Positions 38,800-50,525 of a stretch of 64,000 nt of DNA are shown here, in pieces. The DNA is from Crocodylus rhombifer. Taxonomy: Eukaryota > Chordata > Crocodylia > Crocodylidae. The stretch's first letter is position 1. The number at the start of each line of letters is the position of its first letter. The stretch is from the NCBI GenBank assembly GCA_038503035.1, contig JAVSML010021644.1, positions 1 to 64,000 of the forward strand, given 5' to 3'. A program made the position numbers and the translations under genes. Below the pieces are notes generated by a model, which made no database searches, had not been told where the DNA came from, and saw only the letters and a list, made by a program, of their open reading frames with translations.

Positions 38800-39960
38800 T
38801 TAAGATTAAATTTTAAACTGCAGAGTTTTTCCCTGTCTGGTAATTCGGTGGGAGCACGCTCTAATGTCTTCTGGTTGGACCCCAGCTGCATAGGACATGT
38901 TGCCTGGTCCTGAGAAATGACAAGGAATTGGGTCCTGTGATAGCTGAGATTACTACTGCCTAACTCATCATTAGAATAGCTGCTCACAAGGGATACTGGC
39001 ATGATAGTCCTGTATAATAATGTTCTTTATTCAGTCACAGAACAAGAACAACACAGGTAAAATACACACAGGTTTTCTAACCATTCCTTGCCAGGCTGCC
39101 ACACCCCTTTCATCTGGGGGACCATCCTGAGGAACAAGGTCTCTGAGCTCTTAACTAAAAGACCAGCACAGTTTGTAGTTAATGCCAAGTGAAGTGGTGG
39201 TTTTTACACTGGCAGGGTCACTGCAGAACCAAGACTCAAGGCACTGAACAATGGGAACCAAATAGTAATGACTTTTGGCCTGGCTTTAGATTTAGAGTGA
39301 TGTTGGCAAATAACAGGTGAAAGACTCTAGCTACTCTGCTCGTATTATCATAGTTATTCAGTGCTTTTTTGGGTCATACTGGTCCCTTTGACAGGGCCTG
39401 GAAACTTCACAGGTAAATACCAGCTGCTGGAAGGCAGCTCAAGGATTCCTATTTCCATACAAAGGTACCCTTGCCTGGAGGTATCCATGGTTTAGCAAAA
39501 AAGCATGCTTTGCCAGATACGTTTGGGAGTTCGACCAAAGTTACTTAAAAGAGAAGGAACCGTAGGCAAGCTGGACACTACTGTAGGGAAGGGAGACTGA
39601 TACAAGGACTGACAGCTTAGCTGAAGTAAATCAAAATATTGATTAGATGGACCATTGCTGGTTCTTGTGATGAAGCCAAGAAATGGACCTATGTAGTCAT
39701 TGATTCCTCCTTTCTGGTGGGAGTTCACACAGTATGTAGATAGTGGCTCTGAGGGGCTGAGGGGTAGGAAAGAAAGGGGAAGCGAGAACAGAAAACTGAC
39801 AAAAGCGGACAGGCACTGCAAAGGTACAGTACTTTGGGGTCACAGTAGGACCCAGCTACTTCACAGGACTGCGTTCCTGACATCCATATGTAGGACCACC
39901 AAGCTGGCTTGAGCTATCTGCTGCAGTTTTTATTTCAAAAGGCACTGCTTCTCCAATCAG
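38800..39960 (-). repeat. Possible LTR-derived sequence
   Basis: The minus strand carries a polyadenylation signal (AATAAA at 39026-39031) in the context TGTGACTGAATAAAGAAC, followed by a stretch that looks like R-U5 rather than intron. The region is also richer in GC than the flanks. I could not place LTR ends, a target-site duplication or a primer-binding site, so this is a weak call. Confidence 0.25.
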
Positions 39961-40916
39961 CTGCAGGATTGCTTACAAAATCCAGCTGATTAGGAAAGCA
40001 GCATCTTGTGATGTAAAAACTGCAGCAAACAACTCAGCAGTTCATTCCAAGTCAGAAACCTGCACAAAGTGGACTGCCTACCACTTGGACATGAATGATG
40101 CAGGCCTATGTAGCTTTGTAAAAACTAGAACTCAAAAGATCCCCTTCACACATCCACCACAGCGTCAACTCTAATGTTTGCACATATTTCAACTTCCAGG
40201 TACATTTTCTTTTCTCTGTATCAATAAGAACAATCAGAGAGGCCCTTGTAGCAGGGAAGAACAAACTCTCAGCACTTCAGGTTTAATTCTTATAACTTTT
40301 AAGTGATAATAACTTCCAGCAGAAAAAATAATTGAATTAAAAAAACCTGTAATTCCAGCATTAGAAAAAGAAAAAGAAAAGAAGAAAGCAGGGACATGGG
40401 GGAAAAAAGCCAAATTACCTGCGAAATTTTAATATGCCTGGTATTTCCCTATTTTTCTTAGGTATAAAATCCAGAGTAATAGTTTCCAAGTATAAGAAAG
40501 GAAATATTCATAGCATCAGTGGAATTATAGGTACTTACTAGGACCAAATTCAAACTTTTGATAGCAGACCACAGCTCATTAATAGTTTAAATGAAACAGC
40601 ATTCAAAAAAATACCGATCTTGTATGCATACTCAAAAAAGGGAAAAATATTTTGTGTTAAAATACTGTGCATCAAAGCCCAGCTTATTTAAGTGCTTCAA
40701 TTCACCATGGCAGATGGTTCTTTGCCTGGCATTTTTTGCCCAGCATCTAGGTATCTGTGACACGTAAGAAAAGCAAACAACAGAGTCTGAAATACTGAGG
40801 TGCTGCTACGTGGGGTCCTCCAGTGGTTTTGCTGCAGGGGAAGTAGTAACAGTAACTACACCTAGAAATTTCTTTTCCTGAGAGTGGCTTAGGCAGCTGA
40901 GCCCAACCCAAAATCA

Positions 40917-40936
40917 TAAATAAATAAATAAAAATG
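40917..40936. repeat. (AAAT)n short microsatellite
   Basis: TAAATAAATAAATAAAAATG within the intron between the two Ig exons. Confidence 0.8.
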
Positions 40937-43900
40937 TTCTCAATGGCTTTGAAATACACTGAAAGAAATTAAATGTTGCAATTAGAAGTGGGAAGAAGCA
41001 GGAATAATTTACTAGCAGGTGAAGAGACATGGTTCAGTGCCAAATATTTCTGGGCAGCACTAACTGGTACGCTCACTGAAAGCAAGGCAACCAAGGAGTC
41101 TTTCCTATTACTCAGCCTGCTGGCCTTCAAAGAAGCTTGAGACAGAGGCCATTCCGGCTCATTTCAAAGAGCTATTTCTGATGAAACAAGATATTCAAAA
41201 TGCTCATTTGAGGTTCTTCTCCAATTATGCAAAGGCGAAAAGTATCACATCCTGAACCCTTTAAAATGAACTGACAGGCCAAGATAATGCTTTGCATCTG
41301 TGGCACTTAAACAGATATCATTAACTAATCATATGTATCTGGAACTATCATAACCACTCAGTACCAGACTGTGTATTCATTTCTTCCATGCCACACATGT
41401 TGGCACTGGTATCTAATCTGTGATCTGCTGGTCATACTCATTTTTGCCATTTTAAGGGCAGACACAAAGCTGATGCTAACATTTCTATTTAATAGCTAAC
41501 TGGAGAGCATATATCTACATGGGACTGGCAGCTTCATCATTTTACTGAGTGAAAAAATAAATCCAGTCCAACGTCTCCTCTACCTCATGCATCTATCCCA
41601 GAAATGAGGCTGTCAGGTCAGCGTTGGGTGATAGTGCTTCAAGTTGCTACTCCTGAGCACGCTGGAAACCCAAGTCCTGAGTGCAATGCCAGAGGCACCA
41701 CTCCCACAGCATTATCACCATCTGATTTCTGCAGTTGATGCTTGTGGGAGAGGGTGTGGGATGGGTGAGGCTTATTTCTCAGGAGGATGAGCTGTCTACC
41801 ACCCCCATTCTACCCCACAGATCATTTTACATTTTCTTTAAAAAAGTTTCTGAAATCTCACACCTGTGGGAGAAATTTCCTTCTGGTAGTGACTTAGTGT
41901 TTTCTGTTCTGTAGTCTGGCAAGGAGCTGGCCTGTTAAATTTGAAATTACTAACAGTCACTTTTGTCTGTTGCATACTGCTTTCAAACTTAATAAGGCAT
42001 TATTAATATGTAGAAAGTGTTCTTCTGAACTGTCTGGATTGATGAAACCAATAAGATTATGCTACGGTGAATGCTGATGATGCTCATCTATTTCATCTGC
42101 TGTAGCAATATAATGTACTATTTAAGTAGCTATTTGCCCTTTAAAAAAGATATTACAGTAATTCAAGACAGCTTACTGACCTTTTAGTTCACATTTCCAT
42201 ACTTCATAATTTAAAAAATTCCATATTAAAACTGGCAAACAATATAGCAGCATATGAATGACACAAATATTTGCCTAATGTATTGTCTTATATTATGAAA
42301 TCACACAAAATAAAAATATCAACCACTAGTATTCGTTTAGCTTGAGCTAGGAGATTTCTCATGTTCCTTCATTAATCTAATATGCATATATAATATACCC
42401 ATCTTTTCATGCATGCTTCTGCACTGTTATTTTTCTGTTTTTTTACTTGGCTTTCCAATATGGGTCTAACCTATGTACATTTATAATGCAAACAATAAAC
42501 ATACAAACAAATTTCAGCTGAGCCATTAGTTCAGCCAAGCCTTTCACAATCTTCCATCAAAAGAACACAAATCTTAGGCTGCTCCCATGTGCTCTACTTT
42601 AGACACATGCAAAAGACCATGTGTCAGGAAGGATCACGTGTTAACTACTCCACTGTAGCTGCCTGTGTGTATGCTCTTACCCCACAGAAAGTGGAAGCTA
42701 ACACATGGAAAATTAGATTTCAATGAGTGTGGGGAAAGCTATCATAGGTTAGCTTTCATTTACCATGGGATAAAAGCATGCATACAAGCAGTTACTGCAG
42801 AGCAAATGTTCAGTAAAGCAGTAGCCTTTATCCCACAATAAGTCGTTCACAAGTATATACCCTCTCCTAGACAATGTCAAGTCTGGGATGTGAAACAGTA
42901 GAAGTGTGAAATCTGGAAAACTTTCATAGGTTGGGAAAATATTTTCCACCCAGCAAAAATAGATGCTCTGCTTTATTCGTGGTTACAACATCTCTTTGAC
43001 AGAGTTTACTATCCAGGACAGTTACTGGTCCTCATTTGGGTCGAGAAGGTGAGACAAGACAAAAAGTACGGTGACACATTTCTGAAGATAGTATGGCAGA
43101 AATTCTGGCCTTTATCCCTCCCTCAGGAGAACACGCTAAAAAAAGTAGTTATTATTTATACAATGTAAATACCCATCTCCACATCTGATGCTGTAAAGTA
43201 AATGGAATTTTTGTCTCAGATCAAGATAGCTTATGTGCATATTTTAATGACTCCCTTCTACAGAAGAGAGACAGACAATGTAGCAAATGGCACTTTTAAG
43301 CCTAAACATCATTGTGAAGACAGAATGTCAGAGCTGTTCCCTATGCATCAGAGGATAGATTATTACTTATCTTCACTACCAGAAAAAATTCTTTCCTTGC
43401 TGCTTGGTGGCAACCACCCCTTACGAGCATTTCCATCCAGGCAGAAGCATGGTTTTTCCAGGTGTCCCTATTCATCTGATATTAACCAGACTAAGACACT
43501 CTCCTGTAAGGTTCTGAGTGCCTCCAGTAAAGGTCATGAATACTTAAACCACTCAGAACTATGCAGAAGGTGGGTGGCTCCTCCCAGGACTGCATCCCTA
43601 GACAATGAAAGTTGCAAATCCCTGAAGACAGCTTAAAAGATGGCTGAAAACAAGCATGAACCATGTTCACTTATGCCAGAAGTCTAAAATGGTCTGTGCC
43701 CAAGATTTACAAATTAAAACAAAGACTGCCAATAATAACAGGAATAGAAAACAGAATATTATTTATGAGATAAATACGAGACTTAGATATTGTTGTAATA
43801 AAAGAAAAAAGTTCCAGTGAAAATAAAGTGATAACTGCCATTCATTCTCTCTTTCCATATTTTATGACACTTGGTTGCATGTGTTGAGATTATTAATATC

Positions 43901-43972
43901 TCGGTGCTTGTAGTCTGGTAAATAATTCCACTTCCTTTCTCACAGCCCAGTTTGCAAAACAATTGTACTTAC

Positions 43973-44150
43973 TTTTGTTTTTTGGGGATCTTGATATTTT
44001 CTGGTCTGTTTTTTTTGGTTATTTCTTTTCCATTCTTTAACCACTTGAATCTGAGTGCAGGATAATCGGAACTGGCTTCACACCTGAGCACTAGTGTCTG
44101 ACCCACAGTAGACTCTTGGTTCTTCATCTCCTTCAACTTGGGAGGTGCAG
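43973..44150 (-). CDS. NRG1: Neuregulin-1 exon, first half of the Ig-like domain
   Basis: NRG1 is a secreted or membrane-tethered ErbB3/ErbB4 ligand; its Ig domain binds heparan sulfate and holds the ligand in the matrix. This 178-bp exon starts after a T-rich tract ending in AG (44151-44152) and ends at a consensus GTAAGT donor (43967-43972). It begins with two bases finishing a split codon and ends two bases into the next, so the flanking introns are phase 1 and phase 2. In frame it reads APPKLKEMKNQES, then LVLRCEASSDYPALRFKW, then KNGKEITKKNRPENIKIPKK. The Cys in LVLRC and the Trp in FKW are the Ig B-strand cysteine and core tryptophan, and the Lys/Arg-rich tail fits the heparin-binding face. 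As I remember them, 178 bp is the usual length of this NRG1 exon, and the peptide is very close to chicken NRG1. NRG2 differs clearly in this segment. No stop or frameshift is seen. Confidence 0.96.
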
Positions 44151-44989
44151 CTAAAAAAATAAAAGAAGGTACTGATGAATAGTCTGCCCTTCAAAGGGAA
44201 AATAATCTGAACTATAAATCTAAATTCAAATAAAAACAAAAAGCCAGGGAGAATCATTTGCATGGATAAGACATATAGTACAGAAAAAAGAGTAGATATG
44301 AACTGTTGTATTGTTACATTTTTTCTAGAAGACAATAAGAATACTTTCACTAGCTCAGCCTTTTTTGGAGTTCTCCCATGTTCCACAATCCAAAGGCACA
44401 AAAAGGGCAACCTGCAGAAAACAAAGGTAACCACAGAAAAACTAAAATGCTACTCTGATATTGAATGTGGAGCCTACAAATACCAAGAGCTGCAGCTAAG
44501 TAATAACCATGAGCATCTGCAAAGCAAGGTTGTATGCTGGGCTCTATAATCTCCATGAGCCAGAGCAAGGGCAATATAAGCAGCGGCATAAAGTGTTTTC
44601 TATCATGTCTTATGCTATGGCAATCCAAAGACTCCTGTCATGACAGAAAGCTCAAAGATGTAATTCAAACACAGCAACTTCCCAAACCAGAGGGGGAGGG
44701 GTGGAGTGGGGGAGACAATCAATGCAGCCTACAATATACACAACCCAAGACTCAACTCACCTCTCTCTTTTCCCCAAGACCTGAGGAAAGATATGGGCTC
44801 TGATGGCCAGAAGATGAAAGAATGAAATGTATTTTGCACCAAGGTAAGAAGACTGCACTGCAGCATCTCAGACACACCATGGAAAATGCCCTAATGGCAG
44901 CTCCCCTGCCTGTTAAACAGAGTGTACCCAAGCAGAAATGTTTCCACTGATCACAAAAATATGTCCATTATATAGAGCAATGTTTCTTT

Positions 44990-45080
44990 ATAGATTGGTC
45001 CCAAATGGTTAAGGGCTTCATAAGCCAAAAGTAGCACCTTATGCTCTACCTGGAAGCCCACAGACTGGAAGTGCAGAGAA
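44990..45080. repeat. Possible LINE 3'-UTR relic
   Basis: GGTTAAGGGCTTCATAAGCC, then TAGCACCTTATGCTCTACC, then TGGAAGCCCACAGACTGGAA. This resembles the 'agGGCTTtataa..aGCACCTTga..tgGgaaac..gactGGaAGCCagtg' 3' segment of old reptile CR1/L2-type elements. It ends shortly before family D copy 2. Confidence 0.35.
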
Positions 45081-45123
45081 GATGCATGTATTCTTTCCTC
45101 AAGGATAGGGACAAACATTATAC

Positions 45124-46373
45124 CAGAGGCAGACAAAATATGGCCCATGGGCCATATTTGGCCCATCAGGCCATTCTATCTAGCCTGGGGGCCCCTTAAA
45201 TGATATTTTCTGCTCCTGGCTGCCAGTCAAAGATGACAGGAAACAGGGGCAGTAGGACCCAGGGAAAGCCAGCAGGACTCAGCAGCAAGGACAGCCTGGC
45301 CGCACCCCTCTCCCAGCTCCCTCCCACCCCCACCTTCCCTAACTGGAGGCCTCTGCCTGCCGCAGCTTTCACTGCTTCCCTGCATGCCAGCCTGCTGTTC
45401 CAGCACCATGTGGCTCCTGGCTGCATCACAGGACCATGGGAGCATGGGGCCTGTGCCGGTACTGTGGGGCTAGGAGCGGGAAGATGTGTGTGCGCATGTC
45501 CCTGCAATGAGGGATGGGGAGAGAGAGACAGAAAGAGTAATGAGGGAGGGGGAGACTGTGTGTGTGTACAACAAGAGGGAGGGATGGAGGGAGGGAGAGA
45601 AAGAGTGTGTATGTGTGTGCGCGTGCATGTGTGTGCACATGCATGTGTGTATGTGTGTAGTGAGGGAGGAACAGAGAACATGTGTGTGTGTGCATATATG
45701 TGCGCACACGCATATACAGTGAGAGAGGGAGGGAGAGGGAGAGTGTGTGTGTGTTCAGATGGTGAGCCCCACATGTGCACCCCACCATACACATGTATCC
45801 ACCCCTACTTGCGCTGCCATACAAGCAGACCCCCACACCCATACCCCCTCACACACTCCAGCCACCCTTCCCCCCACAAACCCCATACGGACTCCCCCCA
45901 CATATCCACACACCCACATGCTCCCTCACCCCATACTCACACCCCTAACACCCTCCCCCACACTGCACATACCCACACACCAATAGCCCCCCACAAACTT
46001 ATACCCACGCCCCCATGCCCTCCACCTCCCACAACATACAAGAGTAAGACTTCATTTGAAGTTATTGTGTAATCAGCTTTATGTACACTACACAAACACA
46101 TGTTAATCAGGACAAAATATTTTTTTAAATCAAATTAATGTTGTAGATGTTTGCATTTTAGAATACAATTTGGTATTTTTCTGGTTCTGAGATGACAAAA
46201 CCCCTTGCTGAAAGGAGTACTTCCTGGGGTAAGGGAAGGGACTTCTAGTGGCAAAGGTCAGGGGTTAGGGAGTGGGACTGCTGATCCCAAGATGACAACC
46301 AGGGGGCGGGCTGGGGCTACCAATGCCAAAACTTGGTAAGTGGCCCTTTGCCCAAAATAATTGCCTGCCCCTG
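45124..46373 (+). mobile_element. Non-autonomous hAT-like element, family D, copy 2
   Basis: Starts CAGAGGCAGACAAAATATGG and ends AAATAATTGCCTGCCCCTG, imperfect terminal inverted repeats of the form CAGGGGCRGRCAA. It is collinear, in inverted sense, with 51325-52014: GTAAGACTTCATTTGAAGTT, TGTACACTACACAAACACAT and GGAGTACTTCC are all shared. The GC-rich interior holds a TG-rich block (45490-45760) followed by a CA-rich block (45760-46040), which can fold back on each other. A frame of 290 codons (45200-46072) is simple-sequence (Cys-Val and His-Thr-Pro runs), not a gene. No clear 8-bp target-site duplication. Confidence 0.65.
45490..46040. repeat. TG-rich then CA-rich simple-sequence block
   Basis: Interrupted (TG)n with GAGGGAGG units up to about 45760, then CCCACACCCATACCCC-type CA/C-rich repeats. 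It lies within family D copy 2. The 51325 copy retains a shorter G/T-rich version (51705-51900). Confidence 0.85.
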
Positions 46374-47329
46374 ATCTTGCATCATCACTCACAGAGGTTT
46401 CATATAACTTATCTGCATGGAGCCTCAACACATTGAAACCACATATCTAGATAGTAAGTGCCAGTGCCTAGTGGCTTCCATAGAGAATAGTAGGGCTGCT
46501 TTTGAAAATCTGGCCATTACAGCATGCAGTTAGGTACTGTAACTGAGTATGAATCATTTGAAAATCTGATCTTGGTTATGTCTATTGAAGTCTTTAGAAA
46601 ATGTGCCTTGTGGTTTATAAATGTGAATTTGGACTATAAGGTGTATATGATGTGGTAAATATTTTGGAAGTAATGTCATATGTCTTTAGTGACTCTTTTT
46701 TTCCCTTTTTTCTTTTTTTCCCTTTTTATCCTGAGTGAAAGTATAGAAGACAGCAAACTCTACTGAGGGAACTGACAAATGTTCTTGTGTCTTCCCTTTC
46801 CTAACATAAATGGCAATAACAGTTTTGCACATCAAGTTATACAACACATGTGCATGCTGGCAAGAATGCCTAATGCATCCATCTTAAAAGACTTTGTACC
46901 TCCTCTCAAAACAAAACCTTTGTGGATTTCGGCTGAGGGCATGCTGCTGTGTGGCAATATTTTCCAGGTTTCCTATTTAATTTGTTCACTGTTGAGTTTC
47001 CATGCAGATTAGCCATACAATCCAGACACTGATGGTGATGAGATAACTATGCAGGGCCAAAACCCTGCAAAGTCCCGGAATTAGCTATTTATCTCAGCTT
47101 ATACCTGATCAACGTATTTTTGCAGAGTAAATGTGGAGAAATCTGTCCTTGAAACTACTATACATGGGTTCTTCAGTACATTTCTACAGATAGCATAACT
47201 TAATGAAAAACTATAGATACTCAGATTTCATAAAAAAAGCTTTAACATCTTGTTTGCTACTGGTTGTTAAACATGTTAATAGCTCTTCAGCAGTGTGTGG
47301 TCTTCTGCTGACAGTGATTTTCTTAGGGG

Positions 47330-47342
47330 TTTTTTTTTTTTA
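47330..47342. repeat. Poly(T) run
   Basis: Thirteen or so T residues just left of the foldback element at 47385. Confidence 0.9.
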
Positions 47343-47384
47343 TTGGCAAGACTTGTCACAATGTGATATCTCTCTTGTTGTTCT

Positions 47385-48190
47385 TAGGGCTGTGTGAAGC
47401 TTCGGTCCCCGATTCAATTCAGCAGAGATTCGGCCCAATTAGGTGGCCGAATCTTCCAATCTGAATCAAATCGGGAAAACTTTTAATCTTTCCGAATCGA
47501 ATCAGAACCTTCTAAATCTAAATTGAATCGGAAAGATTCAATGATTTGGACATAGACACAGCTTTAAATGTTTTCTCTACATACCTCAAGGTACCAGGCG
47601 GCTCGTGAATGCTGAAATGCTGGGGCAGATGGAGCATCCCACAGGAACGTGGGTGGCTCCCAGTGTGCTCAGCAGCAGACCCGGAAGTGGACCAGAAGCA
47701 CTCCTGGTCCACTTCCAGGTCCTCTGGGAAGCACTGTGGGGGCCCCCTCACCACCACACTGGCTCAGCGACTGGTGCCTCCCAGATCTGGGGGGGCACCT
47801 GGGATCCCCCTGCAGCTGATCACTGAGCCAGAGGGGAACTAAGGTCCCCCCCACCCAATCCCCAGTGGACCCAGAATTGGACCAGAAGTACTTCTGGGTT
47901 TGCTGCTGAGCATGCAGGGGGGCCCCGCATGCTCCTGTGGGACACTCCATCTGCCCCACCATTGCAGCATTCATGAGCTGCACCTGGTACTTCGAGGTAT
48001 GTAGAAAAAACATTTAAAGCTGTGTCTATGGCCAAATCGCTGATTCTCTAAATCAGCATCAAATCTTCAGATTCAAATTCAGCTGAATTCAAATCAGGGA
48101 CAGTGATCCAAATCAACAAATCGAATCACTGTCCCCGATTCAGGCCGAATCCAAATCCAAACGGAATAAGGCCCATTTTGCACACCTCTA
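47385..48190. mobile_element. Foldback hAT-like element with long inverted arms
   Basis: Termini are TAGGGCTGTGTGAAG on the left and TTTGCACACCTCTA on the right (complementary with mismatches). Flanks GTTGTTCT (47377-47384) and GTCGTTAT (48191-48198) agree at 6 of 8 positions, plausible for a decayed 8-bp hAT target-site duplication. The arms are long: 47551-47715 pairs with 47878-48030 (CATAGACACAGCTTTAAATG against CATTTAAAGCTGTGTCTATG; GTGTGCTCAGCAGCAGACCC against the complement of GTTTGCTGCTGAGCATGC). The outer segments are rich in GATTCGG/CCGAATC words. Only about 160 bp in the centre is unpaired. No coding domain. Confidence 0.72.
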
Positions 48191-48334
48191 GTCGTTATTT
48201 CCCACTCTGCTGTTTTTGTGAAGTTTGTTATGTCAGGGAAGTTCTTCAGGTCACTCAGAATGGTCATTGACAAGGAGTCATAAAAAGATGAGAACTGAAC
48301 TCAGGGTGCCTTTCAACATGCCTAATTCAATTCT

Positions 48335-48356
48335 AAAAAAAAAAAAAAAAAAAAAA
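48335..48356 (+). repeat. Poly(A) run of 22
   Basis: An uninterrupted 22-A tract. It could be the tail of a small retroposed sequence ending ATTCAATTCT, but no SINE head is recognisable upstream. Confidence 0.9.
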
Positions 48357-49554
48357 TGCATGAGGCTTCCTAACGCTTCAGTGTATTTTCAGATTAAAGA
48401 GTGTATGCAAGCATTTCTTCTCAGTGTCAAAAACTTTCAGTCACCAGCAATTCTTTACTAGTCACTAGTTTTTTCAGAGCCTACAAAAGGGTTTCACATT
48501 CCTGTACTTATTTATTATACAACTTCAGTAACCAACTTTATACTTAGCATTTGGCAAATTCTTCTGACCACAACAATGATGCTAGTTGACTTACACAACA
48601 GCAAATGAAACAGAGCCATGTTGGCATGAGCTCCCTTCAGAGCAAGGGAAGAGAGGGGGAGGGGAGAAATGAAAATTGACTAGAGTTGGCAGGGAAATAA
48701 ATCATATTTTCAAGCTTTGAAGAGCAATAGGCAGTGAAATATAAGTATTAAAAATAATAGTGTCTCATTAAAAGTCCTTTACCTCCCAAACAGATTTATG
48801 TCCTGCACCAAATCCAGAGAAATAGGGAAGGGGTGTGTTACAAAATGCAATTACAACCTGTGCAGCTGTAGTTCTGTCTGATCAAAAAAATAAAAAAGGA
48901 ATTATCTGTTCTGATTTATCAGTGAGTTGGCTCTCATATGCCTGACAGGTCTGTGATTAACTTTTGCAAAAGTGTAGATGAAGGGAAACAAACATACTGT
49001 AAACAATGAAAAAGATGCACTATTTTCTGTCATGTCTGCATGGACATCTTACTGCTTTCCTCGGAGGCACCAAATGCTTAGACAATGAGAGTCGGGTATC
49101 TTGCAATTGATATGTTTTTAAGTTTCCTGGTAACTCCTGAATTATGGCAAGAGTAGAGTATATTAATTTAACACTTTTTTCATTGACAGTTCTGAAGGGG
49201 GGAGAAAAATTCTGCAAGTCAATTTCTACAGAGAACACTGAATTAAAATAAAATCAAGTAATAATATGGCATGTACTATTCATTTTCTTTTGTTTTACTA
49301 AGAAGTTGACAGTTCAATGAATAGTCAATGGAAATTCTAAGCCAAAAAATAAAATTGGGAACGTAAAGTGAGGTTCTTCCACTGATTAAAATAGCCTTTC
49401 TACATGCTTATGGAATAGGAAAATTGCAAGTAAATAAACTTAATGGGGAAAAAAGTATTGAGATAAGTAATTAAGGAAATAGTTTTACCTTATTAATAAA
49501 AATCAGTGTTAAAATTTTAACTCGTTATTTCTGCCTTATACAATTTAGGATCTA

Positions 49555-50060
49555 TTAGGGTACGAATAGATGTCATCCTTATGACACCATAAAAATGTTT
49601 ATGGCTGCACAAGTTACAAGAAACAGACACTGTAGCCCATGACCATGCTCCAAGTGTGCAGACATGCTGCTGCAACCAAGGGTAGTCACGATTTGTAACC
49701 CCTTAAATGGGAGGACACATTTTTGCTTATTGCATGCCATGAGAATTCCCCTGCAGACATGCACCCTGGGAATCTCCCAGCAAGAGATTCTTGCAGCGCA
49801 TGTGTCAGGCTGATGCCCAGCTGCCGGCCCTTGGCACATGCTAAGCACACGTATTCAAGCAGAGGATCCTCTGTGGGGGTCCCCCACTTGAAGACGCATG
49901 CTCTGAATTGGGGTGTGGTATCCAGAGCCATCATCTCGCAGAACTGGACCACCAACACCCCAGGAGCAGTAAGGGTATAATCCTGCAGGGCCAGGGCCCA
50001 ACATCTGCAGATGCCAGTGAGGCAAATCATCTGTGCCAGGGTGCATCACAGCACAGTTGA
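49555..50060. repeat. Possible MITE-like or interspersed repeat
   Basis: Starts near TAGGGTACGAATAGATGTCA, similar in form to the 'GGGYACRTCTA' terminus of the element at 61818, and is more GC-rich than its surroundings. No matching right terminus was found. Its open frames have no recognisable domain. Confidence 0.25.
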
Positions 50061-50525
50061 TTCCACTCCAAAGTCTTAGTGCTGCAGATCTTGAATGATT
50101 TTGTAAATGTCTTGCGAGTCAGAATTAAGGTTACCCTGTTCTCTCTAGAATTCTTTCTGGTTAGAATAGCAAGCAGGAGTATTTGGGGTCAATTTTTGAA
50201 TACCAGAACATGACCTAAAAATTTCAAAAGGCAGCCACACTGGTGAAAGCTCCAGTCCTGGCCCAACTTTCCCTATTCCATGAGTGCCAAAGTTTGCTTT
50301 TCACAAGATTATCAAGGAAACTTGCCAAAATCTTGATGGAAGCATCTAATCCATGTAAAATAGAAAAGAATATAGCAGTCTTCATTTTTTGAAATCAGAC
50401 AGCCATGTTGGCTTGTTGTTTCATTACTCAATGTTACAGTTAGTCGGTAGGCAAAGTTACAATTTAAACCACTACAAGGATTTGGAAATAGAAACTAGTG
50501 CAAAAGAGAATTGACACACTTGGAC

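Larger units (their letters stand above)
38222..43972 (-). other. NRG1: NRG1 intron between the two Ig exons (complete)
   Basis: A complete 5,751-bp phase-2 intron, bounded by GTAAGT on the donor side (43967-43972) and TCTACAG on the acceptor side (38222-38228). It splits the codon in the lysine-rich linker of the Ig domain. It is low in recognisable repeats compared with its neighbours. The exceptions are a short (AAAT)n run near 40917-40936 and a possible LTR-derived stretch near 38800-39960. An open frame of 144 codons on the plus strand at 43202-43636 has no recognisable motif and is treated as chance. From memory, the human intron at this position is roughly twice as long. Confidence 0.9.

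Noticed and set aside
43202..43636. 144-codon plus-strand open frame near the first Ig exon
   Set aside because: Antisense to NRG1 intron, no recognisable motif, no splice or promoter context. A chance open frame is the simplest explanation.
44078..44434. 118-codon minus-strand frame overlapping the first Ig exon
   Set aside because: It reads the exon in the wrong frame and extends into the intron upstream; the true frame is fixed by the Ig motif and splice phases.
45200..46072. 290-codon plus-strand open frame
   Set aside because: Translates TG and CA simple repeats (Cys-Val-Cys and His-Thr-Pro runs) inside a family D transposon copy.
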